From an uncultured Lachnospiraceae bacterium (GTDB lineage Bacteria; Bacillota; Clostridia; Lachnospirales; Lachnospiraceae): 64,000 bases of DNA. Positions within the stretch are counted from its first letter, which is position 1; each line of letters opens with the position of its first letter. The position numbers and the translations under genes are program-made. Below, piece by piece: positions 1 to 9,638 of this stretch. Where the stretch lies: positions 186,001 to 250,000 of the forward strand of contig CANRMI010000001.1 of assembly GCA_947631685.1 (NCBI GenBank), given 5' to 3'. Below the pieces are notes generated by a model. It saw nothing but the letters and a program-made list of their open reading frames with translations, searched no databases and was not told where the DNA came from.

Positions 1-2295
1 GACAATGGGGCAGTTATAGTGATTGTTGGCTCCCTCCACTTCGTCCCGCTCATAGAACAGGGCCGGGTAGAAGATAAAGGGCACGTTCTGTCTGATCAGC
101 CAGGTGACATGGCCATGGGCCAGCTTGGCCGGATAGCACTCGGATTCACTGGGAATGGATTCGATGCCCAGCTCGTACACCTTCCGGTTGGAAGCCGGGG
201 AAAGCACCACCTGGTAGCCTAATTTGGTAAAGAATGTAAACCAGAAAGGATAGTTTTCATACATGTTTAAGACTCTGGGAATGCCTACCTGCCCTCTGGG
301 CGCCTTGTCCGGCGCAAGGGGTTCATAGGAAAAGAGCCTTTTTAATTTGTAGTCGAAGAGATTGGGCACATCGCTCTCTTTTTTGGCTCTGCCCAGTCCC
401 CTTTCACAGCGGTTGCCGGAAATGTACTGGCGGCCGCCGGAAAATTTATTGATGGTAAGGCGGCAGTTGTTGGTACAGCCCTTGCATTTTGCCATACTGG
501 TCTCAAACTGCAGCTCGCAGATCTTCTGAAAAGAGAGCATGGTACTCTCCTGGGAGCCTTCATAGCGTTCCCTGGCGATCAGAGCCGCGCCGAAAGCGCC
601 CATAATCCCCGCAATATCGGGACGGACAGCTTCACAGCCCGCAATCTTTTCAAAACTGCGCAGTACGGCGTTGTTGTAAAAAGTACCGCCCTGCACCACA
701 ATATTTTTGCCCAGCTCGGAAGCGTCGGAAACTTTGATTACCTTAAACAGGGCATTTTTGATGACGGAATAAGCTAACCCCGCGGAAATATCCGCTACGG
801 TGGCGCCTTCCTTTTGCGCCTGCTTTACTTTCGAGTTCATGAATACGGTGCAGCGGGTACCCAGGTCAATGGGGTGGGGCGCAAAGAGCGCCGCGTCCGC
901 GAAATCCTGTACGGAATAGTTGAGGGATTTGGCAAAGGTTTCGATGAAGGAACCGCAGCCGGAGGAGCAGGCTTCGTTCAACTGTACGCTGTCCACCGTG
1001 TGGTCCTTGATCTTAATGCATTTCATATCCTGCCCGCCGATGTCCAGGATACAGTCCACGGAAGGGTTGAAAAAGGCGGCGGCATAGTAGTGGGCTACCG
1101 TTTCCACCTCTCCGTCGTCCAAAAGGAAGGCCGCTTTCATCAGCGCCTCGCCGTAACCTGTGGAGCAGGCACGCACGATCCGGACGCCTTCAGGAAGCAG
1201 GGAATAAATCTCTTTCAGGGAACGGATGGCGGTCTTGAGCGGACTGCCGTCGTTATTGCTGTAAAAGGAATAGAGCAGGGAGCCGTCCTCCGCCACCAGG
1301 GCGATCTTGGTGGTGGTGGAACCGGCGTCAATGCCAAGATAGGCGTTTCCACGGTAGGCAGCCAGATCGGAAGTGCCTACATGATGTCTGGCATGGCGCT
1401 CTTTGAAGGCTTCATAAGCGGCCTCATCTTCAAAAAGGGGCTCCATACGCTCCACTTCAAATTCCATTTTGATGTCGGAGGAAAGCTTGGCGGTCATTTC
1501 CTCCATGGTGTAGGAAACTTCCTCTTTCGCGTTTAAAGCGGAGCCGATGGCCGCGAAAAGGTGGGAGTTGTCCGTATCTACGATATGTTCCTCGTCCAGT
1601 TTCAGGGTGCGTACAAAAGCGGCCTTCAATTCGGAAAGGAAGTGGAGGGGGCCGCCTAAGAACGCTACATGGCCTCTTATGGGCTTGCCGCAGGCCAGGC
1701 CGCTGATCGTCTGGTTGACTACAGCCTGGAAAATGGACGCCGCCAGATCTTCCTTGGTGGCCCCTTCATTGATAAGGGGTTGAATGTCCGTCTTGGCGAA
1801 CACGCCGCAGCGGGCCGCGATGGTGTATAGGGAACGGTAATTTTTGGCATACTCATTAAGACCGGAGGCATCCGTCTGGATCAAGGAGGCCATTTGGTCG
1901 ATGAAAGAGCCCGTGCCGCCGGCACAGATACCGTTCATACGCTGTTCCACATTGCCGCCCTCAAAATAAATGATCTTGGCGTCTTCGCCCCCCAGTTCGA
2001 TCGCCACGTCGGTTTGGGGAGCCAGCTCCTTTAAGGAAGTGGCGACGGCGATGACCTCCTGGGTGAAAGGCACCTGTAAATGATTGGCCAGGGTGAGGCC
2101 GCCGGAACCTGTGATCATGGGATGTACGGTCAGATTGCCCAGCTGCCCGTAGGCCTTTTGCAGCAGGGAGGACAGAGTTTCCCTGATGTTGGCGAAATGT
2201 CTTTCGTAGTCTGAAAACAATATATGATGCGCCTCGTCCAAAATGGCGATCTTGACTGTGGTAGAGCCAATATCGATACCGAGAGTATAAGTCAT
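1..2295 (-). CDS. 2-hydroxyacyl-CoA dehydratase activase-related protein, two BcrAD/BadFG ATPase domains plus DUF2229 (3' part beyond window)
   Basis: The frame is open from the ATG complement at 2293-2295 to base 1 (765 codons) with no stop, so the C-terminal part lies outside the window. The protein starts [18 protein letters not shown], an ASKHA phosphate-binding loop. A second ATPase copy starts with [13 protein letters not shown] near residue 320. Each copy carries the family's glycine/cysteine turn ([11 protein letters not shown] in the first, [11 protein letters not shown] in the second), which in activators holds the bridging [4Fe-4S] cluster. After about residue 590 comes a CKGCTNNC cysteine cluster and a DUF2229-like region. 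Full-length relatives are about 1400 aa and end in an HgdB-like dehydratase domain, expected past the left edge. Family knowledge says activators drive ATP-dependent electron transfer into 2-hydroxyacyl-CoA dehydratases. The physiological substrate of these giant versions is not established. The start has GGAAAAGG upstream and a good minus-strand promoter. Confidence 0.9.
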   Translation of the reverse strand, partial: MTYTLGIDIGSTTVKIAILDEAHHILFSDYERHFANIRETLSSLLQKAYGQLGNLTVHPMITGSGGLTLANHLQVPFTQEVIAVATSLKELAPQTDVAIELGGEDAKIIYFEGGNVEQRMNGICAGGTGSFIDQMASLIQTDASGLNEYAKNYRSLYTIAARCGVFAKTDIQPLINEGATKEDLAASIFQAVVNQTISGLACGKPIRGHVAFLGGPLHFLSELKAAFVRTLKLDEEHIVDTDNSHLFAAIGSALNAKEEVSYTMEEMTAKLSSDIKMEFEVERMEPLFEDEAAYEAFKERHARHHVGTSDLAAYRGNAYLGIDAGSTTTKIALVAEDGSLLYSFYSNNDGSPLKTAIRSLKEIYSLLPEGVRIVRACSTGYGEALMKAAFLLDDGEVETVAHYYAAAFFNPSVDCILDIGGQDMKCIKIKDHTVDSVQLNEACSSGCGSFIETFAKSLNYSVQDFADAALFAPHPIDLGTRCTVFMNSKVKQAQKEGATVADISAGLAYSVIKNALFKVIKVSDASELGKNIVVQGGTFYNNAVLRSFEKIAGCEAVRPDIAGIMGAFGAALIARERYEGSQESTMLSFQKICELQFETSMAKCKGCTNNCRLTINKFSGGRQYISGNRCERGLGRAKKESDVPNLFDYKLKRLFSYEPLAPDKAPRGQVGIPRVLNMYENYPFWFTFFTKLGYQVVLSPASNRKVYELGIESIPSESECYPAKLAHGHVTWLIRQNVPFIFYPALFYERDEVEGANNHYNCPIV

Positions 2296-2354
2296 ATGAT
2301 CAATCCTTTTCCTATAGAATCAGTGAAGTTTCAAGGTAAATCCACACATTCCAC

Positions 2355-2383
2355 ATTATACGACAGGATTTTACAAATTGCAA
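2355..2383 (-). promoter_or_regulatory. Sigma-A-type promoter of the activase gene
   Basis: Read on the minus strand: TTGCAA (2383-2378), a 17-bp spacer, then TATAAT (2360-2355). This leaves a leader of roughly 50 bases before the ATG at 2295. The -10 box is a perfect consensus. Confidence 0.7.
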
Positions 2384-2467
2384 CGAAGAAGCCGTGGAAT
2401 ATTGCTGGAAGAATTGATAAATAATTCTAAATTTTATTAAATTTTAAAGGAAATGAGTGGGATTCGG

Positions 2468-2496
2468 TTTACTTTGGAAATCAGGAATGGTAGAAT
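2468..2496 (+). promoter_or_regulatory. Sigma-A-type promoter for the 2569 operon
   Basis: TTTACT (2468-2473), 17-bp spacer, TAGAAT (2491-2496). The leader contains a small hairpin, GACAGC (2521-2526) pairing with GCTGTC (2533-2538), before the GAGGACAGG ribosome-binding region. It lies in the divergent gap between the activase and the rhomboid-like gene. Confidence 0.55.
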
Positions 2497-2568
2497 ATAT
2501 GCAGTTATTTCTTTTGGCATGACAGCCCGAAAGCTGTCTGTCTGTGAAAGCGAGGACAGGATCGACTT

Positions 2569-3483
2569 ATGAGTAAATTTGAAAGAAAATTCGGCAGATA
2601 TGCCATTCAGAATCTGACCACCATGCTGATCGCATGCTACGCGGTGGGGTATATCATACAGCTTATCAACAGTAATTTTTTGCTTTATCTCACACTGGAT
2701 CCCTGGCAGATCCTGCATGGGCAGATCTGGAGGCTGGTAACCTGGATCGTGGTGCCGCCTTCGATGGGCAATCTGTTTACTACGCTGATCATGCTTTATT
2801 TTTACTGGTCGATCGGTACGACTTTGGAGCATACCTGGGGATGCTACCGGTACAATCTCTATATTTTTTCGGGCTTTCTGTTTACCATAGTGGGAAGCTT
2901 TGTGGCCCTGGGGCTGAGCTTTTTGATTTATGGGAACACCCTGAATCTGAGCAATCCTGAGTCCTGCGCGGCTCTGTTCAGGCTGGGCTCTCTTTTCTTC
3001 AGTACGGGATATGTCAACACCTCCATTTTTCTGGCTTTTGCGGCAACGTTCCCGGATGTGCGGGTGCTCTTGATGTTCCTCATTCCCATTAAGGTAAAGT
3101 GGATGGGAGTCGTATACGGCGTGCTGGTGGTGTGGGAATTTTTACAGGGGGCGGCTACCAGCGTGATGACTGCTTCGGGCGGCATTTTCCAGCTGGATAT
3201 AAGCCTGTTCCCGCGGGTGGCGATCCTAGCTTCCTTCCTCAATTTCATTGTCTTTTTCCTGACTTCCAGAAGGATGATAAGAAGTCCGAAGCAGATAAGA
3301 AGGCAGCAGGAATTCAGACGGGAGGTGCGGCGCAGCACCAATACCATTACCCGCCACAAATGCGCGGTGTGCGGCAGGACGGAAGAGAGCAATCCGGAAC
3401 TGGAGTTCCGTTTCTGCTCCAAATGCAACGGCAACTATGAGTACTGTCAGGACCACCTTTTCAGCCATACTCATGTGCAGTAA
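2569..3483 (+). CDS. Rhomboid-like polytopic membrane protein with C-terminal zinc-ribbon-like tail (probably non-proteolytic)
   Basis: 304 aa with about six hydrophobic segments. Residues 50-60 read HGQIWRLVTW and residues 84-96 IGTTLEHTWGCYR. These resemble the L1-loop WR motif and the GxxLExxxG..R helix of rhomboid-superfamily proteins. The catalytic GxSG serine motif and a matching late-helix histidine are not visible, so it is more like a pseudoprotease (as in derlin or TMEM115-type proteins) than an active rhomboid. The cytosolic tail has CAVC, then CSKC, then a C/H-rich end (YCQDHLFSHTH), a plausible zinc site. It is first in a tight plus-strand run: the next gene starts 20 bases after its stop. 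Superfamily assignment is by motif only; the function is unknown. Confidence 0.6.
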   Translation: MSKFERKFGRYAIQNLTTMLIACYAVGYIIQLINSNFLLYLTLDPWQILHGQIWRLVTWIVVPPSMGNLFTTLIMLYFYWSIGTTLEHTWGCYRYNLYIFSGFLFTIVGSFVALGLSFLIYGNTLNLSNPESCAALFRLGSLFFSTGYVNTSIFLAFAATFPDVRVLLMFLIPIKVKWMGVVYGVLVVWEFLQGAATSVMTASGGIFQLDISLFPRVAILASFLNFIVFFLTSRRMIRSPKQIRRQQEFRREVRRSTNTITRHKCAVCGRTEESNPELEFRFCSKCNGNYEYCQDHLFSHTHVQ

Positions 3484-3503
3484 GGAAAAAGAGGAGGCTT
3501 TCA

Positions 3504-4241
3504 ATGGAACGGGAACTTATTTTTGCCGGCAGGCTGGAAGAAATTAGGAAAACGGCGAAGGATCAGGGCAATCTGGTAACGGAGGCGCAGGTTCAGGAGG
3601 CCTTTGCGGAATTTGAACTGGAAAAAGAGCAGCTGGAATTGGTGTTCGATTACCTGAAAAAGCACAAAATAGGTGTAGGAACGCCCGTGGACGCGGACGA
3701 ATACCTGACAGGAGAAGAAAAGAATTATTTACAGTTCTATCTGGATGAACTGAAAGAACTGCCGGTTTACGGGACTGGGGAAAAGGAAGCCATCGTCCTT
3801 TCCGCCATGGCGGGGGAGGAGGCTGCCCAGGAAAGGCTGCTGACCTGCTGGCTGCGGGAGGTGGTGGATATTGCGAAGCTCTATGCTGGCCAGGGGGTGT
3901 ATTTAGAGGACCTGATCGGCGAAGGAAACGTGGCTGCCGCCACGGGCGTCAGGCTCCTGGGGGCCTTTGAACATGCGGCGGAAGCGGAGGGCGCCCTGGC
4001 GAAAATGGTCATGGAGGCCATGGAGGCTTATATTGCCGACAATGCCCAGGAGAGCAGAAAGAGCAGGCGGCTGTTGGAAAAGGTCAACAAGGTGGCCGAC
4101 GCGGCCAGAAAGCTGGCGGAAGAATACGAAAGAAAGGTCACGGTGGAGGAGCTCGCCAGGGAGAGCGGCCTTTCCATCAAGACCATACAGGAGGCCATGC
4201 GGGCCAGCGGGGATAAGATCGAGGATTTGGAGAAAGCGTGA
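3504..4241 (+). CDS. Sigma-70-like protein lacking region 4 (degenerate sigma factor homologue)
   Basis: 245 aa, preceded by AGAGGAGG. Residues 1-55 look like sigma region 1.1: acidic and helical, with QVQEAFAEFELEKEQLELVFDYL. Residues 70-150 look like regions 1.2 to 2.2 (YLTGEEKNYLQFYLDEL, then VYLEDLIGEGNVA, the DLIQEGN-like 2.2 motif of housekeeping sigmas). Residues 190-240 resemble region 3, with a helix-turn-helix-like VTVEELARESGLSIKTIQEAM. The aromatic DNA-melting motif 2.3/2.4 and the whole of region 4 (-35 recognition) are absent; family members with full function are about 350 aa. It could be a core-RNAP-binding regulator or a relic. The next gene overlaps its stop codon, so the two are translationally coupled. 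Confidence 0.65.
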   Translation: MERELIFAGRLEEIRKTAKDQGNLVTEAQVQEAFAEFELEKEQLELVFDYLKKHKIGVGTPVDADEYLTGEEKNYLQFYLDELKELPVYGTGEKEAIVLSAMAGEEAAQERLLTCWLREVVDIAKLYAGQGVYLEDLIGEGNVAAATGVRLLGAFEHAAEAEGALAKMVMEAMEAYIADNAQESRKSRRLLEKVNKVADAARKLAEEYERKVTVEELARESGLSIKTIQEAMRASGDKIEDLEKA

Positions 4242-4657
4242 AAATGGCGGAATACCAGGAGAATCGGGATTATAAATACATCATGCAGGAATTGTCCACG
4301 CTCTATATCGGGGCAAAATATACCTATGACGAGATGATAGAGGCACAGGAGGTTCCCTTTAAGGTAAAAACTCTGATCAACACTTACATTAAGCCTGAAC
4401 TGCAGGGGGAGGATCTTTCCATAGAAAGCCATTTTTATTATATGGATGGCAGCGGTTTTGCCTATCAGACCTTTCTGCAGCTAAAGACAAGAGTACGTTT
4501 CAGTATTTTACGGGATAAGGGCCCAAGGCAGGGAAGTTATGTGACAAAGATGGAAAAGCTTCAGGATTTTATTAAAATGTCTCCTGAGGAAAAGGAAGCG
4601 CGGGGGGTATTTATCCAGGAGATAGGCATATCCAAGCTGGCATTGATGATGTTATAA
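4238..4657 (+). CDS. Conserved hypothetical protein, DUF6145-like
   Basis: 139 aa from GTG 4238 (overlapping the upstream TGA by four bases); an ATG two codons on at 4244 is the alternative. It is soluble, with no signal peptide or membrane segment. It contains a YIGAKYTYDEMIEAQEVP segment, a central stretch YYMDGSGFAYQTFLQLKTRVRF, and a GSYVTKMEKLQDF segment. The size and pattern recall a small Lachnospiraceae-enriched family that I believe is filed as DUF6145, but this is from memory and not secure. No catalytic motif is visible. It lies between the sigma-like gene and the M16C peptidase with only 16 bases to the latter, which suggests co-transcription. Confidence 0.55.
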   Translation: MKMAEYQENRDYKYIMQELSTLYIGAKYTYDEMIEAQEVPFKVKTLINTYIKPELQGEDLSIESHFYYMDGSGFAYQTFLQLKTRVRFSILRDKGPRQGSYVTKMEKLQDFIKMSPEEKEARGVFIQEIGISKLALMML

Positions 4658-4673
4658 AGAAAGGAATAGGGCA

Positions 4674-7604
4674 ATGAAGCTAGAAGATTTAAGCAGTTAC
4701 GAGATAATAGAGAAAAGGTGGATCGAGGATCTGCAGTCCGAGAGCGTTCTGCTGTCCCATAAAAAGACGGGAGCGAAAGTGGCTCTGCTTTCCAATCAGG
4801 ATGAAAACAAAGTATTTTACATTGGGTTTCGCACCCCGCCCACGGACAGTACCGGTGTGGCGCATATTCTGGAGCATTCCGTACTCTGCGGCTCCAGGCG
4901 TTTTCCCGTAAAGGATCCTTTCATCGAACTGGCCAAGGGATCCTTGAATACATTTTTAAACGCCATGACTTTTCCGGACAAGACTCTGTATCCGGTGGCA
5001 AGCTGCAACGGCAAGGATTTCAGGAATCTGATGCAGGTATATCTGGACGCTGTGTTCTATCCCAATATTCACAGGGAGGACAAGATCTTTGGCCAGGAGG
5101 GCTGGCACTATGAACTGGAGTCTCCGGACGGGGAACTGAAGCTGAACGGCGTGGTCTACAATGAAATGAAAGGCGCTCTGTCCTCTCCCGACGATATATT
5201 TGAGCAGGAGCTGATGCAGTCCTTGTATCCGGACACTCCCTACGGTTACAATTCCGGCGGGGATCCGGAGGAGATCCCCAGCTTAAGCTATGGGGATTTT
5301 ACGGAATTTCACCGTAAATATTATCATCCCTCCAACAGCTATATCTATCTGTACGGTGACATGGATATGGCAGAGGAGCTGGATTTCATCGACAGGGAGT
5401 ATCTGTCCGCCTATGAGAAAAGGCAGGTGGAGTCGGCGATCAAGAGCCAGCCGGCCTTTAAGACCGTCAACAGAGTGGTGAAGGAATATCCCATAGGAGA
5501 AGAGGAGGATGAGGCAGAAAAGGCCTACCTTTCTTACAATGTGTCCGTGGGAGACACCCTGGACAAGGAGCTGTATATTGCCTTTCAGGTGTTGGACTAC
5601 GCCCTTTGCTCCGCTTCCGGCGCGCCTTTAAAGCAGGCTCTGACCGACAGGGGGATCGGTACGGATATAAGCAGTGTCTATGATAACGGGATCAGACAGC
5701 CTTATTTTAGCATCCTGGCGAAGAATGCGGACCAGGAGAGAGAGCAGGACTTTCTGGATACCATCCGGGAAGTACTGGAAAAGATCGTAAGGGAAGGCTT
5801 TGATAAAAAGGCGCTGCTGGCGGCGTTGAACTACTATGAGTTTAAGTACAGGGAAGCCAATTTCGGCAGCTATCCCAAAGGGTTGATGTACGGGCTGCAG
5901 ATCATGGACAGCTGGCTCTATGATGAAACAAAGCCCTTTATCCATATAGAGGCCAATGACACCTACAGAGCGCTGCGGGAAAAGGCGGACAAGGGTTATT
6001 TTGAAGGATTGGCCCGGAAATATCTTCTGGAAAATCCGCATAAGTCCGTTGTGATCCTTCTGCCGCACAAAGGGCTGGCAGGGAAACGGGCAGAAGAGCT
6101 GGCGGGAAAGCTGGCGGCCTACAAGGCTTCTTTAAGCCGGGAGCAGGTCGCTGCCATAGTGGAGGCGACGAAGGAGCTGGCGGACTATCAGGATGAGCCG
6201 GACAGTCCGGAGGCTCTGGCGACGATTCCCATGCTGTCCAGAAAAGATATGAAAAAAGAAGCCGTAAAATTTATCAATGAGCTGCGTATGGTGGACGATA
6301 CCCGATTTCTTTACCACGACATTTACACCAACGGTATCGGGTATCTGCGTTTTATTTTCAGTTTAAAGGATGTGCCCGGGGAGCTTTTCCCTTACGCGGG
6401 GATTTTAAAGGGCGTTCTGGGACTTTTGAATACGGAGCATTTTTCCTACGCCGGACTGTTTAATGAGATCTATACGGTCAGCGGCGGTATGGAAGTAGTG
6501 ACGAATGCCTACGGCAGCTATGCGGACAGGGACAAATGCCAGGTTACGCTGGAAATTAAGATCAAGATCTTAGAGGAAAATCTGGAAAGATCGGTGGAGC
6601 TGATACGGGAGATCCTGCTGACCTCGGATTTCACGGATAAAAAGCGTTTGAAGGAAGTGATCGCGGAGGGAAAATCCCGTATGCAGGGGCAGATGCTCTC
6701 GGCAGCCCACAGTGTGGCGGCGGGCAGGGCGCTGGCCGGTATTTCTCTTCCGGCGGCCTATAGTGAGCTGCTTTCCGGCGTGGCGTTTTACCGCTTTATA
6801 GAAAAAATCGATAAGGATTTTGACAGGGCGGGCGGGGAAGTTTCGGAAGCGCTGCAGAAGCTGGCCGCGCTGGTATTCAGGCCGGAAAATCTTATGGTGG
6901 ATCTGACGGGAAGCCGGGATCTGGCGGAAAAGCTGCCGTCCCTGATAAGGAATTTTAAGCAGGCGTTGGGAGAAAGAGGCGGAGAAGCTGTTGGTACGAC
7001 AGGGTTTGTTCCCGCCTTTACAAAGAAAAAAGAAGGCTACAAGACGCCGGGACAGGTGCAGTATGTATGCAGGGCCGGAAATTTCCGGGATAAGGGACTG
7101 CCCTATACAGGCGCGCTGAAAGTGTTAAAGGTCATGATGAACTATGACTACCTTTGGAACAAGGTGCGGGTACACGGAGGCGCTTACGGCTGCTTTGCCG
7201 CTTTCGGAAGGTCCGGAGACAGCTATTTTGTATCCTATAGGGATCCCAATCTGAAAAATACCATAAATATTTATGAGAAAGCCGTATCCTATATAGAAGA
7301 TTTTGACGCGGACGAACGGACGCTGACACAGTTTATCATCGGAGCCATCAGCGAACTGGATATGCCCATGACGCCATCGGCAAAGGGCCTGTATTCTTTA
7401 AGCGGCTACATGACGGATCTGACGGATGAGGACATACAGAAAGAGAGAGACGAGCTCTTGGGCGTTACGGCACAGGAACTGCGCCGTCTGGCAGCGTATG
7501 TCAGGGCTTTTATGGAAGAGGAGATGCTGTGCGTGGTGGGAAGCGCGGAAAAGATCGCAGAGGCTTCCGGTTTGTTTGACAGCGTGGAAAATCTGATCTC
7601 ATAA
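4674..7604 (+). CDS. M16C zinc metallopeptidase (insulinase / presequence-protease family)
   Basis: 976 aa, the usual length of PreP-type M16C enzymes, which enclose and degrade peptides in a two-halved chamber. The inverted zinc motif is H64-I-L-E67-H68, and the distal zinc ligand is E164 in VVYNEMKG. Downstream of the motif is the family signature SLNTFLNAMTFPDKTLYP. The middle contains the M16C-associated domain, and the C-terminal half (from about residue 540) is the non-catalytic M16 pair. There is no signal peptide, so it should act in the cytosol on peptides. AAGGAATAGGGCA precedes the ATG. The gene is followed after 20 bases by a lipoprotein gene. Confidence 0.93.
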   Translation: MKLEDLSSYEIIEKRWIEDLQSESVLLSHKKTGAKVALLSNQDENKVFYIGFRTPPTDSTGVAHILEHSVLCGSRRFPVKDPFIELAKGSLNTFLNAMTFPDKTLYPVASCNGKDFRNLMQVYLDAVFYPNIHREDKIFGQEGWHYELESPDGELKLNGVVYNEMKGALSSPDDIFEQELMQSLYPDTPYGYNSGGDPEEIPSLSYGDFTEFHRKYYHPSNSYIYLYGDMDMAEELDFIDREYLSAYEKRQVESAIKSQPAFKTVNRVVKEYPIGEEEDEAEKAYLSYNVSVGDTLDKELYIAFQVLDYALCSASGAPLKQALTDRGIGTDISSVYDNGIRQPYFSILAKNADQEREQDFLDTIREVLEKIVREGFDKKALLAALNYYEFKYREANFGSYPKGLMYGLQIMDSWLYDETKPFIHIEANDTYRALREKADKGYFEGLARKYLLENPHKSVVILLPHKGLAGKRAEELAGKLAAYKASLSREQVAAIVEATKELADYQDEPDSPEALATIPMLSRKDMKKEAVKFINELRMVDDTRFLYHDIYTNGIGYLRFIFSLKDVPGELFPYAGILKGVLGLLNTEHFSYAGLFNEIYTVSGGMEVVTNAYGSYADRDKCQVTLEIKIKILEENLERSVELIREILLTSDFTDKKRLKEVIAEGKSRMQGQMLSAAHSVAAGRALAGISLPAAYSELLSGVAFYRFIEKIDKDFDRAGGEVSEALQKLAALVFRPENLMVDLTGSRDLAEKLPSLIRNFKQALGERGGEAVGTTGFVPAFTKKKEGYKTPGQVQYVCRAGNFRDKGLPYTGALKVLKVMMNYDYLWNKVRVHGGAYGCFAAFGRSGDSYFVSYRDPNLKNTINIYEKAVSYIEDFDADERTLTQFIIGAISELDMPMTPSAKGLYSLSGYMTDLTDEDIQKERDELLGVTAQELRRLAAYVRAFMEEEMLCVVGSAEKIAEASGLFDSVENLIS

Positions 7605-7624
7605 GAGCGCAAAGGAGGATGAAT

Positions 7625-8671
7625 ATGAAAGGGTTGTTGAAGAGATTCTGTATTTGTGGAGTGGGAGTGACACTGCTGCTTACAGGCTGCGGCGGAAGCG
7701 GAGGGAACAAAGGCGAGGCCAGCTATGCGCAGGACAGCAATACCATTGCCGCAAACCCCGATATTGACACCGGTATGGGTATGTACTATTTCGGGGAAGT
7801 GGAGGACTATGCGGGAACGGAGAGCGCCGCTCCACAGGAAGCGGGCAGCGGCACAAATTCCGGCAGTCAGGACGTAAGAGAGGGAAGAAAGCTGATCAGG
7901 ACTGTCCAGCTGAGCGTGGAAACCCTGGAATTTGACAGCCTTTTGGATTATGTGCAGAACAAGACCGCGGAGCTGGGCGGCTATGTGGAAAATTTAAGCG
8001 TTTATAACGGCAGCGGATACGATCCCCGCTATTATGAGTATAGCGGCAACGGCGGCTATGGGCAGAGGCGGAACGCCAGTATGGTGCTGCGGATCCCCAA
8101 GGAAAATCTGGATGGTTTCCTGACCGAGGTAGATGTCAGGGGCAATGTGATAAGCCGCTCGGAACAGGAAGAGGATGTGACGCTGGACTATGTGGATCTG
8201 GAAAGCCACAAGAAGGTGCTGCAGGCGGAGCAGGAAAGGCTTCTGGAAATGATGGAGCAGGCCCAGACCATGGATGATCTGATCACTCTGGAATCCCGCC
8301 TCTCCGACATCCGGTATCAGTTGGAAAGCATGGAGAGCAGGCTGCGCACCTATGACAACCAGATCGAGTACGCTACCGTGTATCTGGATCTAAACGAGGT
8401 AGTGGAGCTGACGCCTGTGGAGGAAGAGGAACAGACCATCTGGGAGCGCATGGGAGAAGGCTTTATGGAGAGTCTTGCCCATATCGGCACTTTCATCAAA
8501 GAGTTCTTTGTGTACTTTGTGATCTCCCTGCCGTACCTGATCCTTCTGCTGATCCTGTTTGCGGTGGTGATCTGGTTCGTGTTCTTCCTGGTAAGAAGAG
8601 GGAAGAAGAAATCCGGAACGCCCAAGCAGCAAAAGAGCGCCGATAAGGAAGACGAGAGAAAAGATGAGTGA
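7625..8671 (+). CDS. DUF4349-containing lipoprotein
   Basis: 348 aa from ATG 7625, six bases after AAAGGAGG. An in-frame ATG at 7619 abuts the ribosome-binding site and is less likely. The signal peptide ends in lipobox LLTGC with Cys22 as lipidation site. A low-complexity linker follows to about residue 75. Then comes the DUF4349 domain (RKLIRTVQLSVETLEFDSL; RIPKENLDGFL), a coiled coil at about 185-235 (heptads around MMEQAQTMDDLITLESRL), and one strongly hydrophobic C-terminal helix near 285-315 followed by a basic tail. The domain family is widespread in Firmicutes with no settled function. The last 8 bases overlap era. Confidence 0.85.
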   Translation: MKGLLKRFCICGVGVTLLLTGCGGSGGNKGEASYAQDSNTIAANPDIDTGMGMYYFGEVEDYAGTESAAPQEAGSGTNSGSQDVREGRKLIRTVQLSVETLEFDSLLDYVQNKTAELGGYVENLSVYNGSGYDPRYYEYSGNGGYGQRRNASMVLRIPKENLDGFLTEVDVRGNVISRSEQEEDVTLDYVDLESHKKVLQAEQERLLEMMEQAQTMDDLITLESRLSDIRYQLESMESRLRTYDNQIEYATVYLDLNEVVELTPVEEEEQTIWERMGEGFMESLAHIGTFIKEFFVYFVISLPYLILLLILFAVVIWFVFFLVRRGKKKSGTPKQQKSADKEDERKDE

Positions 8672-9575
8672 AAATAAAGCCTTTAAATCGGGCTTTGCCA
8701 CACTGATAGGCAGGCCGAACGTGGGAAAATCCACCCTGATGAACCATCTGATCGGGCAGAAGATAGCCATTACTTCCAATAAGCCCCAGACTACCCGCAA
8801 CCGGATACAGACGGTATATACCTCTGAGGAGGGGCAGATTGTGTTCCTGGATACGCCCGGGATCCACAAGGCCAAAAACAAGCTGGGAAATTACATGGTG
8901 GGAGTCGCGGAAAAAACTCTTTCCGAGGTGGACGTGATCCTGTGGCTGGTGGAGCCGACTGATTTTATCGGCGCGGGAGAGCGGCATATTATCGAACAGC
9001 TGAAAAAAACGAAAACGCCGGTCATCCTGGTTGTCAATAAGATCGATACCGTGAAGAAGGAACAACTCCTTTCCTGCATTGATACCTACAGAAAGGAACT
9101 GGACTTTGCGGAGGTGGTGCCGGTTTCCGCCTTAAAGGGGAAAAATACCCCGGAGCTGTTGAAATGCATTTTTCAGTATCTGCCCTACGGACCGGCATTT
9201 TATGATGAGGACACGGTGACCGACCAGCCCATACGGCAGATAGCGGCGGAACTGATCAGGGAAAAGGCTCTCAGGCTTTTAGAGGAAGAGATTCCCCACG
9301 GTGTGGCGGTCAGCATTGAAAGTATGCAGGTGAAAAAGAAGATCGCGGACATAGAAGCTACCATCGTATGCGAAAAAGAGTCCCATAAAGGCATTATTAT
9401 CGGGAAGGGCGGCAGTATGCTGAAAAAGATCGGCTCCCAGGCCCGCCCGGAGATAGAAGAGCTGCTGGAGCGGCAGGTGAATCTGCAGCTTTGGGTAAAG
9501 GTGAAAAAGGATTGGCGGGACAGCGATTTCCTTTTGAAAAACTTTGGCTACAATGAAAAAGATGCGCGCGTATAA
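8664..9575 (+). CDS. era: GTPase Era (16S rRNA-binding ribosome assembly GTPase)
   Basis: 303 aa. The GTPase domain shows G1 GRPNVGKST, G3 DTPGIH and G4 NKID. The C-terminal KH domain carries IIIGKGGSMLKKIG, the RNA-binding loop that contacts the 3' end of 16S rRNA during 30S maturation. Length and order match canonical Era. The gene overlaps the lipoprotein stop by 8 bases. It is followed by a yqzL-like gene and recO, the conserved Firmicutes era-yqzL-recO order. Confidence 0.97.
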   Translation: MSENKAFKSGFATLIGRPNVGKSTLMNHLIGQKIAITSNKPQTTRNRIQTVYTSEEGQIVFLDTPGIHKAKNKLGNYMVGVAEKTLSEVDVILWLVEPTDFIGAGERHIIEQLKKTKTPVILVVNKIDTVKKEQLLSCIDTYRKELDFAEVVPVSALKGKNTPELLKCIFQYLPYGPAFYDEDTVTDQPIRQIAAELIREKALRLLEEEIPHGVAVSIESMQVKKKIADIEATIVCEKESHKGIIIGKGGSMLKKIGSQARPEIEELLERQVNLQLWVKVKKDWRDSDFLLKNFGYNEKDARV

Positions 9576-9638
9576 CGCATAGAAAATGAAAATCAGCGAA
9601 CCCTAATGTAGTACGAGTAAGCACAAAGGGGGCGCAGG

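Noticed and set aside
814..1536. 240-codon plus-strand frame at the left end
   Set aside because: Antisense of the activase gene, which carries clear ATPase motifs on the minus strand through to the window edge.
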